A stretch of DNA of 7,900 nucleotides, taken from assembly GCA_945929765.1 (NCBI GenBank), contig CAMEOL010000044.1:1-7900 (forward strand), in the 5' to 3' direction. Made by a program: the position numbers and the translations under genes. Below, piece by piece: positions 1 to 6,631 of the stretch (positions are counted from its first letter, which is position 1; every line of letters starts with the position of its first letter). The notes below the pieces were generated by a model that made no database searches, was not told where the DNA came from, and worked only from the letters and a program-made list of their open reading frames with translations. Source of the DNA: an uncultured Gemella sp. (GTDB taxonomy: Bacteria > Bacillota > Bacilli > Staphylococcales > Gemellaceae).

Positions 1-1204
1 CCATAATTACACCACCTAATAAAGCAAGAAACGGTAATTTTATTTGACTTAGAACATCTTTTAACATACGTCCTACATTTCCTTTCATAGGTTCATAAAG
101 AGCAACTAGAAGGAAAACTGTTAAGAAGAATGGTATTAATGCCGGTGCATATAATAATTCGTAAGATTCAGCTTCTTTTGTTCCAAGTACGTTCGTTAAA
201 GACACTTTAAATGCTTTTGTAACAGTAAGATTTGCAAATCCAAGGTCTGTTTCGAATAATATTTCAGATGTTCTTAATAATCCTTTAATTCCTAATTGTT
301 GGATACGAGTTATTACTAAAATTAAAATTAATACGATAGTAGGTAATAATGCTTTAAAGACATCTTTTGTAGGAACTTTTTCGATTACTGTAGAATATTC
401 TTCAACTAAGTTCACTGATTCTTTAGACAATCCTACACCTTTTTGTGCTAAGAATACTGAAGTGAAGAACCCGATAGCTCCACCGATTAGAGAAGGAAAT
501 TCATAATTAATTGTTGCTAATAGCGTCATAGGTATAGCACACGCAAAAACAGAAAGGTAAATAAATATTAAATTTTTTCTAACTTCTTTCCATTCGAAGA
601 CGAATAATAATGCCATTACAGGAACAACCATACCAGCTACTAAGTGAACTATAGAAGCTTTTAATCCTATTTCTGTAATTAATTCTGGTGATAATCCTAA
701 TGATCCAAATCCAAACCATGTAGGAGTACCTACTGCACCAAATGATACCGGAACAGAGTTAAATGCTAAAACTGCAATAACAACTTTAATGGGTTGATAG
801 CCAAGCCCTATTAATATAGGTGCTGCAATAGCTGCTGGAGTACCAAATCCAGAAGCTCCTTCAATCATAAATGCAAATGCGAATCCGATAATCATAAATT
901 GAGCTATTGGATTTTTAGTTATAGATTCTAACCATTTGTTAATTACATCTTGACAACCTGATAATTGTTGAAATCTATTAAATAGTACAGCACCAGCAAT
1001 TACAGTGATTGGTGTTAGTACTGCAAGAGATCCTGTAATTAATCCTGAATTTAGCAAAGTAAAGTCAGTCTTGAACCATGCCAGGTGGATAACATACACA
1101 AATAGTGCAGTAAGTGGTAAAGCTATGTGCGAAGGAATACTTTTCTTCTTTGTCATCATCCAAACTAGTACCACTATAGGAATAACGCTTAAAAATACGT
1201 CCAT
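1..1204 (-). CDS. lctP: L-lactate permease, LctP/LldP family (3' end outside window)
   Basis: This is an integral membrane transporter that moves L-lactate (and related 2-hydroxy acids) with protons across the cytoplasmic membrane. About 401 codons are present, reading from ATG at 1204-1202 (MDVFLSVIPIVVLVWMMTKK) leftwards off the window edge; family members usually have about 500-560 residues, so the C-terminal part is missing only because the window ends. Diagnostic LctP segments are visible: EGASGFGTPAAIAAPIL near residues 115-131, GLGYQPIK near 133-140, and NSVPVSFGAVGTPTWFGFG near 149-167. Many hydrophobic helices alternate with short loops. The start is supported by AAAGGAGA (complement of 1211-1218) about 6 nt upstream and by the family N-terminus. 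It is transcribed divergently from the pgeF pair, from its own promoter. The family call is firm; the exact substrate is inferred. Confidence 0.92.
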   Translation of the reverse strand, partial: MDVFLSVIPIVVLVWMMTKKKSIPSHIALPLTALFVYVIHLAWFKTDFTLLNSGLITGSLAVLTPITVIAGAVLFNRFQQLSGCQDVINKWLESITKNPIAQFMIIGFAFAFMIEGASGFGTPAAIAAPILIGLGYQPIKVVIAVLAFNSVPVSFGAVGTPTWFGFGSLGLSPELITEIGLKASIVHLVAGMVVPVMALLFVFEWKEVRKNLIFIYLSVFACAIPMTLLATINYEFPSLIGGAIGFFTSVFLAQKGVGLSKESVNLVEEYSTVIEKVPTKDVFKALLPTIVLILILVITRIQQLGIKGLLRTSEILFETDLGFANLTVTKAFKVSLTNVLGTKEAESYELLYAPALIPFFLTVFLLVALYEPMKGNVGRMLKDVLSQIKLPFLALLGGVIM

Positions 1205-1284
1205 ATTATTTCTCCTTTATTATTAAATAATTTTTGCTAAACGTTTTTTGATTACTTCCTACCAAAAGTAACCACCGATATTTT

Positions 1285-1298
1285 GTTCAGCGTTTACA
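1285..1298 (-). promoter_or_regulatory. cre-like operator downstream of the lctP -10
   Basis: The minus strand reads TGTAAACGCTGAAC, which fits the CcpA catabolite-responsive element consensus TGWAANCGNTNWCA at all but the last two positions. It lies at about the transcription start, where CcpA binding would block initiation. Two related AACG(C/T)T cores lie nearby on the same strand, one upstream overlapping the -35 (around 1329-1342) and one in the leader (around 1233-1246), both weaker. Catabolite control of a lactate transporter would be sensible, but binding is inferred. Confidence 0.45.
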
Positions 1299-1304
1299 TT
1301 ATTT

Positions 1305-1333
1305 ATATTAAATTAATTTCAGAAAAATGTCAA
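1305..1333 (-). promoter_or_regulatory. Sigma-A promoter of the L-lactate permease gene
   Basis: On the minus strand a perfect TTGACA (complement of 1328-1333) is separated by 17 nt from TAATAT (complement of 1305-1310). This implies a start of transcription near 1298 and a leader of roughly 95 nt before the ATG at 1204. I saw no obvious riboswitch fold in the leader. Confidence 0.8.
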
Positions 1334-1513
1334 GCGTTTTCTAGGAGAGGTTGTAAATAATGATTTTTACTATATTATAATAGAATAGTAAAATTTAATT
1401 GTTTATAAATAAAAATTTATTTTATAAATGAGTTATAAAAAAATCTTATTTATAGAAGTTTATAGTTAATTTAATGTTTGTTAATTATTAATTGTTTTCG
1501 AATTTTAGAATGG
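1334..1513. other. AT-rich divergent intergenic region with inverted repeats
   Basis: No gene is supported in the whole 1205-1576 gap apart from the two divergent promoters. Within it, a 9-bp inverted repeat TTTTACTAT / ATAGTAAAA (1365-1373 and 1385-1393, 11-nt loop) and a second imperfect repeat (1402-1413 and 1416-1428) could fold. Both are almost pure A/T, so chance is a real explanation. An AGGAG-like site at 1343-1350 is followed only by a six-codon frame. Confidence 0.4.
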
Positions 1514-1542
1514 TTTACTTTTATAATTAAATTGGCTATAAT
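1514..1542 (+). promoter_or_regulatory. Sigma-A promoter for the pgeF pair
   Basis: TTTACT at 1514-1519 and a perfect TATAAT at 1537-1542 are separated by 17 nt. Transcription would begin near 1549, giving a short leader of about 28 nt that contains the TAGGAG ribosome binding site at 1565-1570. Confidence 0.75.
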
Positions 1543-1576
1543 ATAATATATGTATATAGGTATTTAGGAGAATGAT

Positions 1577-2272
1577 ATGAAAAAACTTGAGAATTTGTAC
1601 TTTTTTCAAAAAGATAATTTTAAAATAGCAATTACACAAAAATCAATTAATGCAAAAGATATAAGTAATTTAAAAAGTGAGTTAAGTAAATATGATTTTA
1701 CTGTAAGTAACTTAACATATGCTACTCAAGTACATAGTAATGATGTTTTTATTGTTAAAAAAAATACTATTAACAATGTAGGAGAATATGACGCCTTAGT
1801 AACAAAAAATAAAAATCAGCCATTATTAATTTTTACTGCAGATTGCGTTCCAGTAGTATTTTTTGATTCTGTCAATGCTATTGTTGGATTAGCTCATGCA
1901 GGTTGGAGAGGTACTTATGAGAATATTGTTGGCGGTGTAGTAGATATATTTGTAACAGAGTTTGGTTCTAAATTAGAAAATATTGAAGTGTTAATTGGTC
2001 CGTATATTTCAAAAAAGTGGTATAATGTATCACAAGAGTTAATTGAAAAATTTTCTACTTTAAATATAAACAATTATTTTTCATTCCGAGACGATAATTA
2101 CTATTTAGATCTTGGATTAATAAATAGGGAACTTTTGGTACGATCAGGCATTGTAGAGAAAAATATTACAGATTTAAATCTATGTACAGTAGATAATAAT
2201 GATCAGTTCTTTTCTTATAGAAAAGACGTTGGCACAGACAAGAGAATAGGAACAATTATAGAATTAAATTAA
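1577..2272 (+). CDS. pgeF: Peptidoglycan editing factor PgeF / YlmD-YfiH family (laccase-domain protein)
   Basis: This family (formerly DUF152 or polyphenol oxidase/laccase domain) includes E. coli YfiH/PgeF, which keeps wrong amino acids out of peptidoglycan precursors in the cytoplasm; related enzymes have been reported to act on purine nucleosides. The protein has 231 residues, shorter at the N-terminus than Bacillus YlmD. The metal-site triad of the family is visible: H53 in TQVHSNDV, C90 in TADCVPVVFFD and H107 in LAHAGWRGT. Later landmarks are IGP at 140-142, NLCT ending at C203/T204 and FSYRKDVGTDKRIG near 212-225. The usual cysteine-rich stretch after IGP is replaced by YISKKWYNV. ATG at 1577 follows TAGGAG by 6 nt. 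The next gene starts 13 nt downstream, so the two are probably co-transcribed. The gene is not next to sepF/ylmE-type cell-division genes here, unlike in many Firmicutes. Family certain, physiological substrate inferred. Confidence 0.9.
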   Translation: MKKLENLYFFQKDNFKIAITQKSINAKDISNLKSELSKYDFTVSNLTYATQVHSNDVFIVKKNTINNVGEYDALVTKNKNQPLLIFTADCVPVVFFDSVNAIVGLAHAGWRGTYENIVGGVVDIFVTEFGSKLENIEVLIGPYISKKWYNVSQELIEKFSTLNINNYFSFRDDNYYLDLGLINRELLVRSGIVEKNITDLNLCTVDNNDQFFSYRKDVGTDKRIGTIIELN

Positions 2273-2285
2273 GTTAGGAGCACTT

Positions 2286-2816
2286 ATGCAAGAAAAGAAA
2301 TTATTAGCACAAATAGCGGCATTTAAAAGTTTATCTGTCGGAGATGATAGATGGCGTTTAGCATTTTATAATATTGCTAACGAATTTTGGAATATGAAAG
2401 AACATTTTGTTATTTTGGATAAAGAGAGTTACAAACAAGGGTGGGTGTTACCTATTATTATTGAGCATAAAGGAACACTAGCTATGCAATTTTTTACTAG
2501 TTATAATAAAGCGAAGTTATTTTTAGAAAAAAATGTAGAATTAAAGCTAGAAAATGGTGATAATACAATTTATAAATTGAATCAAGGTGCTTTTCAACAA
2601 GTATTTGTTCCTTTTTTAGCAAAACAAAATATAAGTTATGTAATAAATGAAGGTGAAGATCATTTCTTAGATACTTGTGAAAGACTTTTAGCTGTTATGG
2701 AAGCAGATACTGATTATATTGTAGATGATGAACAGTTAAAATTGGTAGAAGCGGGAGATTTAAAAGGTTTCTATGCAGATGCATGCAAAAAATATTTAGT
2801 TAAAGTAAATGACTAA
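2286..2816 (+). CDS. Conserved hypothetical acidic protein, possible SseB-like domain
   Basis: I do not recognise this 176-residue protein with confidence. It appears soluble: no signal peptide or membrane segment. It begins with a helical, tryptophan-containing stretch (W23, W35), followed by a segment near 53-80, WVLPIIIEHKGTLAMQFFTS, then KAKLFLEKN. The pattern of a strand, a short turn and then an FTS-type motif followed by a helix vaguely recalls the SseB N-terminal domain; this is only a hint. The C-terminal third is rich in Asp/Glu (EADTDYIVDDEQ near 139-150). The ATG at 2286 has TAGGAG at 2275-2280, 5 nt upstream, and lies 13 nt after the pgeF stop, so it is almost certainly translated from the same message. 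It is the last gene before a terminator. No function is assigned. Confidence 0.8.
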   Translation: MQEKKLLAQIAAFKSLSVGDDRWRLAFYNIANEFWNMKEHFVILDKESYKQGWVLPIIIEHKGTLAMQFFTSYNKAKLFLEKNVELKLENGDNTIYKLNQGAFQQVFVPFLAKQNISYVINEGEDHFLDTCERLLAVMEADTDYIVDDEQLKLVEAGDLKGFYADACKKYLVKVND

Positions 2817-2928
2817 GATGTAACTTAAGTAATAAAAAGATGAATAGGGTTGGTATAGTTAGTAGAGGTTATAGACAATAGAATAATTATAAACGTTGAA
2901 TTTTACGGTTTTTACCAGGGACGATAAT

Positions 2929-2968
2929 AAAAATGAGAGATGAATAAAAGGTCATCCCTCATTTTTTT
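2929..2968. terminator. Bidirectional intrinsic terminator between convergent genes
   Basis: AAAAATGAGAGATGA (2929-2943) pairs with TCATCCCTCATTTTT (2952-2966) with one mismatch and an 8-nt loop. The plus strand ends in a T-run to 2968. The minus strand reads into TTTTTATT, so it can stop both the pgeF pair and the membrane-protein gene that ends at 2985. Confidence 0.85.
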
Positions 2969-2984
2969 ATATAGTTCTAAATAA

Positions 2985-3524
2985 TTATTTTTTTTTGCTG
3001 TTCATTTGTTTGTATCCAAAAAGTGAGAATAAAAGAATAATTATAGCTGCTACCGTAAAATATGGATACTTATCAAAAAAGGAACTATCATTTTGTATAT
3101 TAACAAAGTAATTATTTATAGTTAACGGAATTAAAGTTAGAATACCGGCGATAAAAAATTTAAGTTTCCTAGCAATTATTATAAAGGAAATAATAAATAT
3201 TATATTAATAATAAAATAATAGAATCTATCTATTTGAATATAATAATTATTAGGGAAAGGTAGAGGATTATAATAAAATAATATAATCGCTAGCAAAACT
3301 AGAACTAAAGAAATTCTGTTTCGTTCTACTTGATCACTTTTTAGTATATCTTTAACAAAAAACAAATACCAAGAATAAAGCCAAACAACAAAACAACTAA
3401 ACATAATTATCATATTTATAAAATTTAGCTGTTTTGTTAGATCAAGACTAATATTTAATGTATAAACGTATAGAAACGTTACTAATAAACTATAAAATGC
3501 GATAAAATAATTTTTTCTTTTCAT
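2985..3524 (-). CDS. Hypothetical six-segment membrane protein
   Basis: A 179-residue, highly hydrophobic, basic protein that I cannot assign to a family. Hydrophobic segments are visible at about residues 6-24, 36-58, 71-85, 101-118, 121-138 and 155-171, joined by short polar loops such as KSDQVERNR at 62-70; the C-terminus is MNSKKK. There are no recognisable catalytic or transport motifs. The start is placed at the ATG (complement of 3522-3524). An in-frame TTG five codons upstream (3537-3539) overlaps the TTGGAG ribosome binding site itself, whose GGAG (complement of 3534-3537) is 9 nt from the ATG. The gene has its own promoter, is divergent from htrA and converges on the shared terminator. 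Base composition matches its surroundings. It could be a small accessory membrane protein, but nothing in the sequence shows its job. Confidence 0.75.
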   Translation of the reverse strand: MKRKNYFIAFYSLLVTFLYVYTLNISLDLTKQLNFINMIIMFSCFVVWLYSWYLFFVKDILKSDQVERNRISLVLVLLAIILFYYNPLPFPNNYYIQIDRFYYFIINIIFIISFIIIARKLKFFIAGILTLIPLTINNYFVNIQNDSSFFDKYPYFTVAAIIILLFSLFGYKQMNSKKK

Positions 3525-3553
3525 AAAAAATATCTCCAATAAATGATATTTAT

Positions 3554-3582
3554 ATTATAACATTGACAGTTATTCTAAACAA
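3554..3582 (-). promoter_or_regulatory. Sigma-A promoter of the membrane-protein gene
   Basis: On the minus strand TTGTTT (complement of 3577-3582) precedes a perfect TATAAT (complement of 3554-3559) by 17 nt. The start of transcription would be near 3547, giving a leader of about 23 nt. Confidence 0.7.
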
Positions 3583-3600
3583 CGGGAATAAATAATAAAA

Positions 3601-3619
3601 TTTTAAGTTAACTTTTAAG
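3601..3619 (+). promoter_or_regulatory. TTTTAAG direct repeat in the htrA promoter
   Basis: TTTTAAG occurs at 3601-3607 and 3613-3619, separated by TTAAC. It spans the position of the -35 box of htrA, whose -35 is otherwise poor, as expected for an activator-dependent promoter. It resembles the streptococcal CiaR box (TTTAAG-N5-TTTAAG), but the repeat period is 12 rather than 11. The central AAGTTAACTT (3605-3614) is also a palindrome. The binding factor is unknown. Confidence 0.4.
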
Positions 3620-3628
3620 TATTAATGA

Positions 3629-3634
3629 TACAAT
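3629..3634 (+). promoter_or_regulatory. htrA -10 element
   Basis: TACAAT at 3629-3634 gives a predicted start near 3641, just ahead of the GGAGGG ribosome binding site at 3647-3652. No good TTGACA-like box lies 16-18 nt upstream; the repeat at 3601-3619 occupies that place. Confidence 0.55.
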
Positions 3635-3658
3635 ATTTAACTGTATGGAGGGATAATA

Positions 3659-4948
3659 ATGAATAATAACAATGAACAAAATAACTTTAACGAAAACGTT
3701 AATAATCAGTTTAATAATCAAGAAATACAACATTATCATAGTATAGAACAAGAAAATTCTAATTTAGAAAAAACTAAAAAACAAAGTTCTTTAAAAACTT
3801 TTTTTCTAGTTTTATTAGCTTTTTTTGTAGGGGCGATGAGTGTTTTTGCTGTTCAAAGCTTTGCTAATTACACTAGAACAGTGGCTACATCTCGAGTTGC
3901 GGTTTCCGAAAAAGAATTGGAAAATCAAGAAATTACAATAGCTGCTGTTTCTAAGGCTAAGGATGCAGTTGTTTCTATTATTAATTATCAACAAACGACT
4001 ACTTCAAAGTCTATTAGCGATATTTTAGGAGGAAATGCAGAGAAGAATGGTTTAAAAGCTGTTTCGAACGGAAGTGGAGTTATTTATAAAAAAGAAGGTA
4101 ATTTTGCTTATATCGTAACTAATAATCATGTTGTTACAGGTGCACAAAAAATAGGAGTAGTACTAAGCGATGGAACTAATATTGATGCAGAAGTTGTAGG
4201 GAGCGATATTTGGACGGATTTATCAGTTTTGAAAGTTAGTTCTGATAAGATAAATGTAGTGATGGATTTTGCTAATAGTGATGAAGTTGCAGTAGGAGAA
4301 ACTGCATTAGCTATAGGATCACCACTAAATATTTCTTTATCTAATACTGTTACTAAAGGTATTGTTTCTGCTACAGAAAGACAAATACCGATAGACATAG
4401 ATAAAGATAGCAATTATGACTGGTACCAAACAGTTATTCAAACAGATGCTGCAATAAATCCTGGAAACAGTGGAGGAGCATTAATAAATAATAAAGGTGA
4501 ACTAATTGGAATAAATGAGTTGAAAATAACTAGCGCGGGACAAGAAACAACAGCAGAAGGTATCGGTTTTGTGATCCCGTCGAATGAAGTAAAAATAATT
4601 ACAGAACAATTAGAAAAGACAGGAAAAGTAACAAGACCTGCATTGGGAGTTCAATTAGAAGCTATATCGGCACTAAATAGTGAACTAGTAGAAGGAACTT
4701 TAAAATATGACCCTAATAGAAAAGGTGTTGTTTTAAAAGAAGTTGTAGAAAATGGTGCTGCTGCTAAAGCTGGTTTAAAACAGTATGATGTTATAACAAA
4801 ATTCAACAATACAACGATAGAGGATGCTGCTGATCTACGTAAGTATTTATTTGAAAATACGAAGATAGGAGATAAAGTCATAGTTACTTATTTTAGGGAT
4901 GGCAAGGAGCAGACTACAGAATTAACACTTGGAACATTAGATAATTAA
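3659..4948 (+). CDS. htrA: HtrA/DegP-family membrane-anchored serine protease
   Basis: A surface quality-control protease that degrades or processes misfolded exported proteins. Of 429 residues, about the first 45 form an Asn/Gln-rich cytoplasmic tail, followed by one membrane anchor near 46-68 (FFLVLLAFFVGAMSVFAV). There is no lipobox or signal-peptidase site, so the protein should stay anchored with its catalytic part outside. The trypsin-like domain (about 92-325) shows the full triad: H157 in TNNHVVTG, D187 in WTDLSVLK and S271 in NPGNSGGAL. A single PDZ domain follows at about 328-425, containing VVENGAAAKAGLKQYDVI near 362-379. This arrangement is typical of Gram-positive HtrA. ATG at 3659 follows GGAGGG by 6 nt. 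The gene stands alone: divergent neighbour upstream, terminator downstream. Stress-dependent control is likely from the promoter repeat but not shown. Function is secure. Confidence 0.95.
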   Translation: MNNNNEQNNFNENVNNQFNNQEIQHYHSIEQENSNLEKTKKQSSLKTFFLVLLAFFVGAMSVFAVQSFANYTRTVATSRVAVSEKELENQEITIAAVSKAKDAVVSIINYQQTTTSKSISDILGGNAEKNGLKAVSNGSGVIYKKEGNFAYIVTNNHVVTGAQKIGVVLSDGTNIDAEVVGSDIWTDLSVLKVSSDKINVVMDFANSDEVAVGETALAIGSPLNISLSNTVTKGIVSATERQIPIDIDKDSNYDWYQTVIQTDAAINPGNSGGALINNKGELIGINELKITSAGQETTAEGIGFVIPSNEVKIITEQLEKTGKVTRPALGVQLEAISALNSELVEGTLKYDPNRKGVVLKEVVENGAAAKAGLKQYDVITKFNNTTIEDAADLRKYLFENTKIGDKVIVTYFRDGKEQTTELTLGTLDN

Positions 4949-4981
4949 ATTACTATAGGTATCGAACAGAGATATATTCGG

Positions 4982-5012
4982 AAGGTATTTCAATGTTAGA
5001 TACCTTTTGTTT
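4982..5012 (+). terminator. Intrinsic terminator of htrA
   Basis: AAGGTAT (4982-4988) pairs with ATACCTT (5000-5006) around an 11-nt loop, followed by TTTTGTTT. The stem is short and only moderately G/C-rich, but its position 34 nt after the htrA stop fits. A second AGGTAT at 4957-4962 could compete for the same 3' arm. Confidence 0.65.
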
Positions 5013-5205
5013 GCTTAATGTTAGATGTATATACACACTTTTTTATTAGTATTTTTTATGTATTATTATTAAATTAATTTAATAATACGCATAATATGTT
5101 AATATTATATCTATTTAGTTAGAATATTAAAGATGAAATTTTTTCTGTTATCAATGAAATAATCGTTATAATGTTTATTATTTGTTCATATTCTAGATTA
5201 AAGTA
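5013..5205. other. Gene-free AT-rich spacer with a perfect palindrome
   Basis: No open frame of note lies between the htrA terminator and the galU promoter. The spacer contains a perfect 24-nt A/T palindrome at 5064-5087 centred on AAATTAATTT, and just beyond it a 7-bp hairpin ATAATAT / ATATTAT (5091-5097 and 5102-5108, loop GTTA). There is no U-tract arrangement typical of a terminator. The role is unknown and low sequence complexity makes chance plausible. Confidence 0.4.
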
Positions 5206-5234
5206 TTTTCAATTTCAAAAAAAAATGTTATAAT
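5206..5234 (+). promoter_or_regulatory. galU promoter with extended -10
   Basis: A perfect TATAAT at 5229-5234 is preceded by TGT (extended -10, TGN). TTTTCA at 5206-5211 sits 17 nt upstream as a weak -35. The predicted start is near 5241, leaving a leader of about 26 nt. Confidence 0.7.
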
Positions 5235-5266
5235 TATGTAAAATTTATTAAATAAAGGTGAAGAAA

Positions 5267-6148
5267 ATGAAAAAAGTAAGAAAAGCAGTCATACCTGCAG
5301 CAGGATATGGAACTAGATTTTTACCTGCAACAAAAGCTATTCCAAAAGAAATGTTGCCAATTATAGATACTCCTACATTGCAGTATATAGTAGAAGAAGC
5401 AGTAGCAGCAGGAATAGAAGATATTATTATTGTTACAGGTAAACCAAAGAGAGCAATAGAAGACCATTTCGATAAAAATGTTGAATTAGAACGAGAATTA
5501 GAAGCAAAAGGGAAATTAGATTTATTAGAAAAAATAAAATATCCTACGAATTTAGCTAATATATACTATGTTCGTCAAAAAGAAATGGCAGGATTAGGAG
5601 ATGCAATATTAACTGCAAAGAGTTTTATCGGTGAAGAACCTTTTGCTGTACTTTTAGGAGATGATATTGTTATTAGTGATGGAGATACGGCAACAAAACA
5701 ACTAATAGATAATTACGAAAAAACAGGTTGCTCGATTGTAGGTGTCCAAAAAATAGATGATAACCAAACGCATCGTTACGGAATTATAGATCCAAAAGGA
5801 AAAGAAGAAAGACTTTACGAGGTAAATAAATTTGTTGAAAAACCAGCTAAGGGAACTGCACCATCAAATTTAGCTATACTAGGCCGTTATGTATTAACAC
5901 CGGGTATATTTAAACATTTAGAAAAGAAATTTGTAGGAGCAGGTGGAGAAGTACAGTTAACAGACGCTATCCAAATGTTAAACGAAGAAGAAAAAGTTTA
6001 TGCTTATGATTTTGATGGTTCTCGCTATGACGTTGGAGAAACAGATGGATTTATAAAAACTACTATTGATTTTGCTTTAAAAACTGATTTTAGAGATGAA
6101 TTAATAGCTTATATGAAAGAAAAAATCAATCAAATAGAAAATAAATAA
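5267..6148 (+). CDS. galU: UTP-glucose-1-phosphate uridylyltransferase GalU
   Basis: This enzyme makes UDP-glucose from UTP and glucose 1-phosphate in the cytoplasm, supplying glycolipid, teichoic acid and polysaccharide synthesis and galactose metabolism. The 293 residues cover the full family length. Visible motifs are the nucleotide-binding signature [20 protein letters not shown] (11-30), the metal/substrate loop LLGDDIV (129-135), [13 protein letters not shown] near 189-201, [10 protein letters not shown] near 226-235 and [10 protein letters not shown] near 253-262. I place the start at ATG 5267: the in-frame GTG three codons upstream (5258-5260) lies inside the AAAGGTGA ribosome binding site (5254-5261), whereas the ATG has correct spacing from it. 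It is a single-gene unit with its own promoter and a strong terminator. It is very similar in pattern to staphylococcal GalU as I remember it. Function is secure. Confidence 0.95.
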   Translation: MKKVRKAVIPAAGYGTRFLPATKAIPKEMLPIIDTPTLQYIVEEAVAAGIEDIIIVTGKPKRAIEDHFDKNVELERELEAKGKLDLLEKIKYPTNLANIYYVRQKEMAGLGDAILTAKSFIGEEPFAVLLGDDIVISDGDTATKQLIDNYEKTGCSIVGVQKIDDNQTHRYGIIDPKGKEERLYEVNKFVEKPAKGTAPSNLAILGRYVLTPGIFKHLEKKFVGAGGEVQLTDAIQMLNEEEKVYAYDFDGSRYDVGETDGFIKTTIDFALKTDFRDELIAYMKEKINQIENK

Positions 6149-6196
6149 TGCATATTTTAAAATAATATCAACGCAAATAATTATTTAAATGTTTTT

Positions 6197-6240
6197 AGAA
6201 ATGAGGGAAATGAAGAATTTCATTTTTCTCATTTCTTTTA
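6197..6240 (+). terminator. Strong intrinsic terminator of galU
   Basis: An 18-nt arm at 6197-6214 (starting AGAAATGAGGG) pairs fully with 6219-6236 (ending CTCATTTCT), allowing two G-U pairs, around the 4-nt loop GAAT. TTTT follows at 6236-6239. It lies about 50 nt after the galU stop. Confidence 0.88.
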
Positions 6241-6595
6241 CTATTACAGCTATCTATTAAATGTTGAGGCTAAAAAATAAAAATATTATTGCGCAGCAGA
6301 CAAAAAATTTAATAACCTAATAAAATTAATTTTACATAAAAAATTATTCGGTTGTTGCTTTTATCGCAATCGAATTTATTATACAACTAATATTATTTTA
6401 GAATTTAATTTTCGTTAGTAATACCCGTGTTTAAAGCATACGATAATTATGGTTTTAGATTTTCTGTTATGATAATTTTCATAAGAGTAACTCTTTTTTA
6501 TTTGTAGTATTTTCTATGATAGCGAATTTTTTTGTTATTTGGTGCACATCTATTGTAACACTACAAATCTAAATTAAAATAATATAGCAAAACTA
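6241..6595. other. Gene-free region upstream of the rpsF operon
   Basis: No credible coding frame is present on either strand. Possible folds are ATTCGGTTG / CAATCGAAT (6346-6354 and 6367-6375, one G-U pair, 12-nt loop), a small terminator-like AAGAG-TAA-CTCTT followed by TTTTA (6483-6500), and a 9-bp inverted repeat ATTTGTAGT / ACTACAAAT (6500-6508 and 6560-6568) enclosing 51 nt. No recognisable RNA family was identified. The stretch may be decayed sequence, an unrecognised small RNA, or simply spacer. Confidence 0.4.
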
Positions 6596-6624
6596 TTGCA
6601 ATATTAAACAATTATTGATATAAT
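6596..6624 (+). promoter_or_regulatory. Promoter of the rpsF-ssb-rpsR operon
   Basis: TTGCAA at 6596-6601 and a perfect TATAAT at 6619-6624 are separated by 17 nt. Transcription would begin near 6631, exactly at the base of the first leader hairpin. Confidence 0.8.
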
Positions 6625-6631
6625 ATTTTTC

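Noticed and set aside
1005..1226. 73-codon open frame on the plus strand
   Set aside because: It runs antisense to the lactate permease, whose frame is continuous and shows family motifs; it lacks a convincing ribosome binding site.
1205..1300. Riboswitch or T-box in the lctP leader
   Set aside because: I could find no long stable helix, T-box core sequence or terminator/antiterminator pair in this leader.
1360..1380. Six-codon frame after an AGGAGAGG sequence between lctP and pgeF
   Set aside because: It is far too short, no attenuator-like codons are present, and no downstream gene is positioned to be controlled by it.
3525..3539. Upstream TTG start for the membrane protein
   Set aside because: The TTG lies within the TTGGAG ribosome binding site that serves the ATG at 3524.
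3563..3585. TTGACA on the plus strand as a -35 for htrA
   Set aside because: At 17-18 nt downstream there is only a poor -10 (GAATAA/AATAAA), and the TACAAT nearer the gene fits better.
4126..4413. 95-codon open frame on the minus strand inside htrA
   Set aside because: It is a shadow of the htrA protease domain on the opposite strand with no family features.
4651..4881. 76-codon open frame on the minus strand inside htrA
   Set aside because: It is a shadow of the PDZ-encoding region on the opposite strand, with no ribosome binding site or motif.
5258..5266. Upstream GTG start for galU
   Set aside because: The GTG is part of AAAGGTGA, the ribosome binding site of the ATG at 5267; the family N-terminus also fits the ATG.
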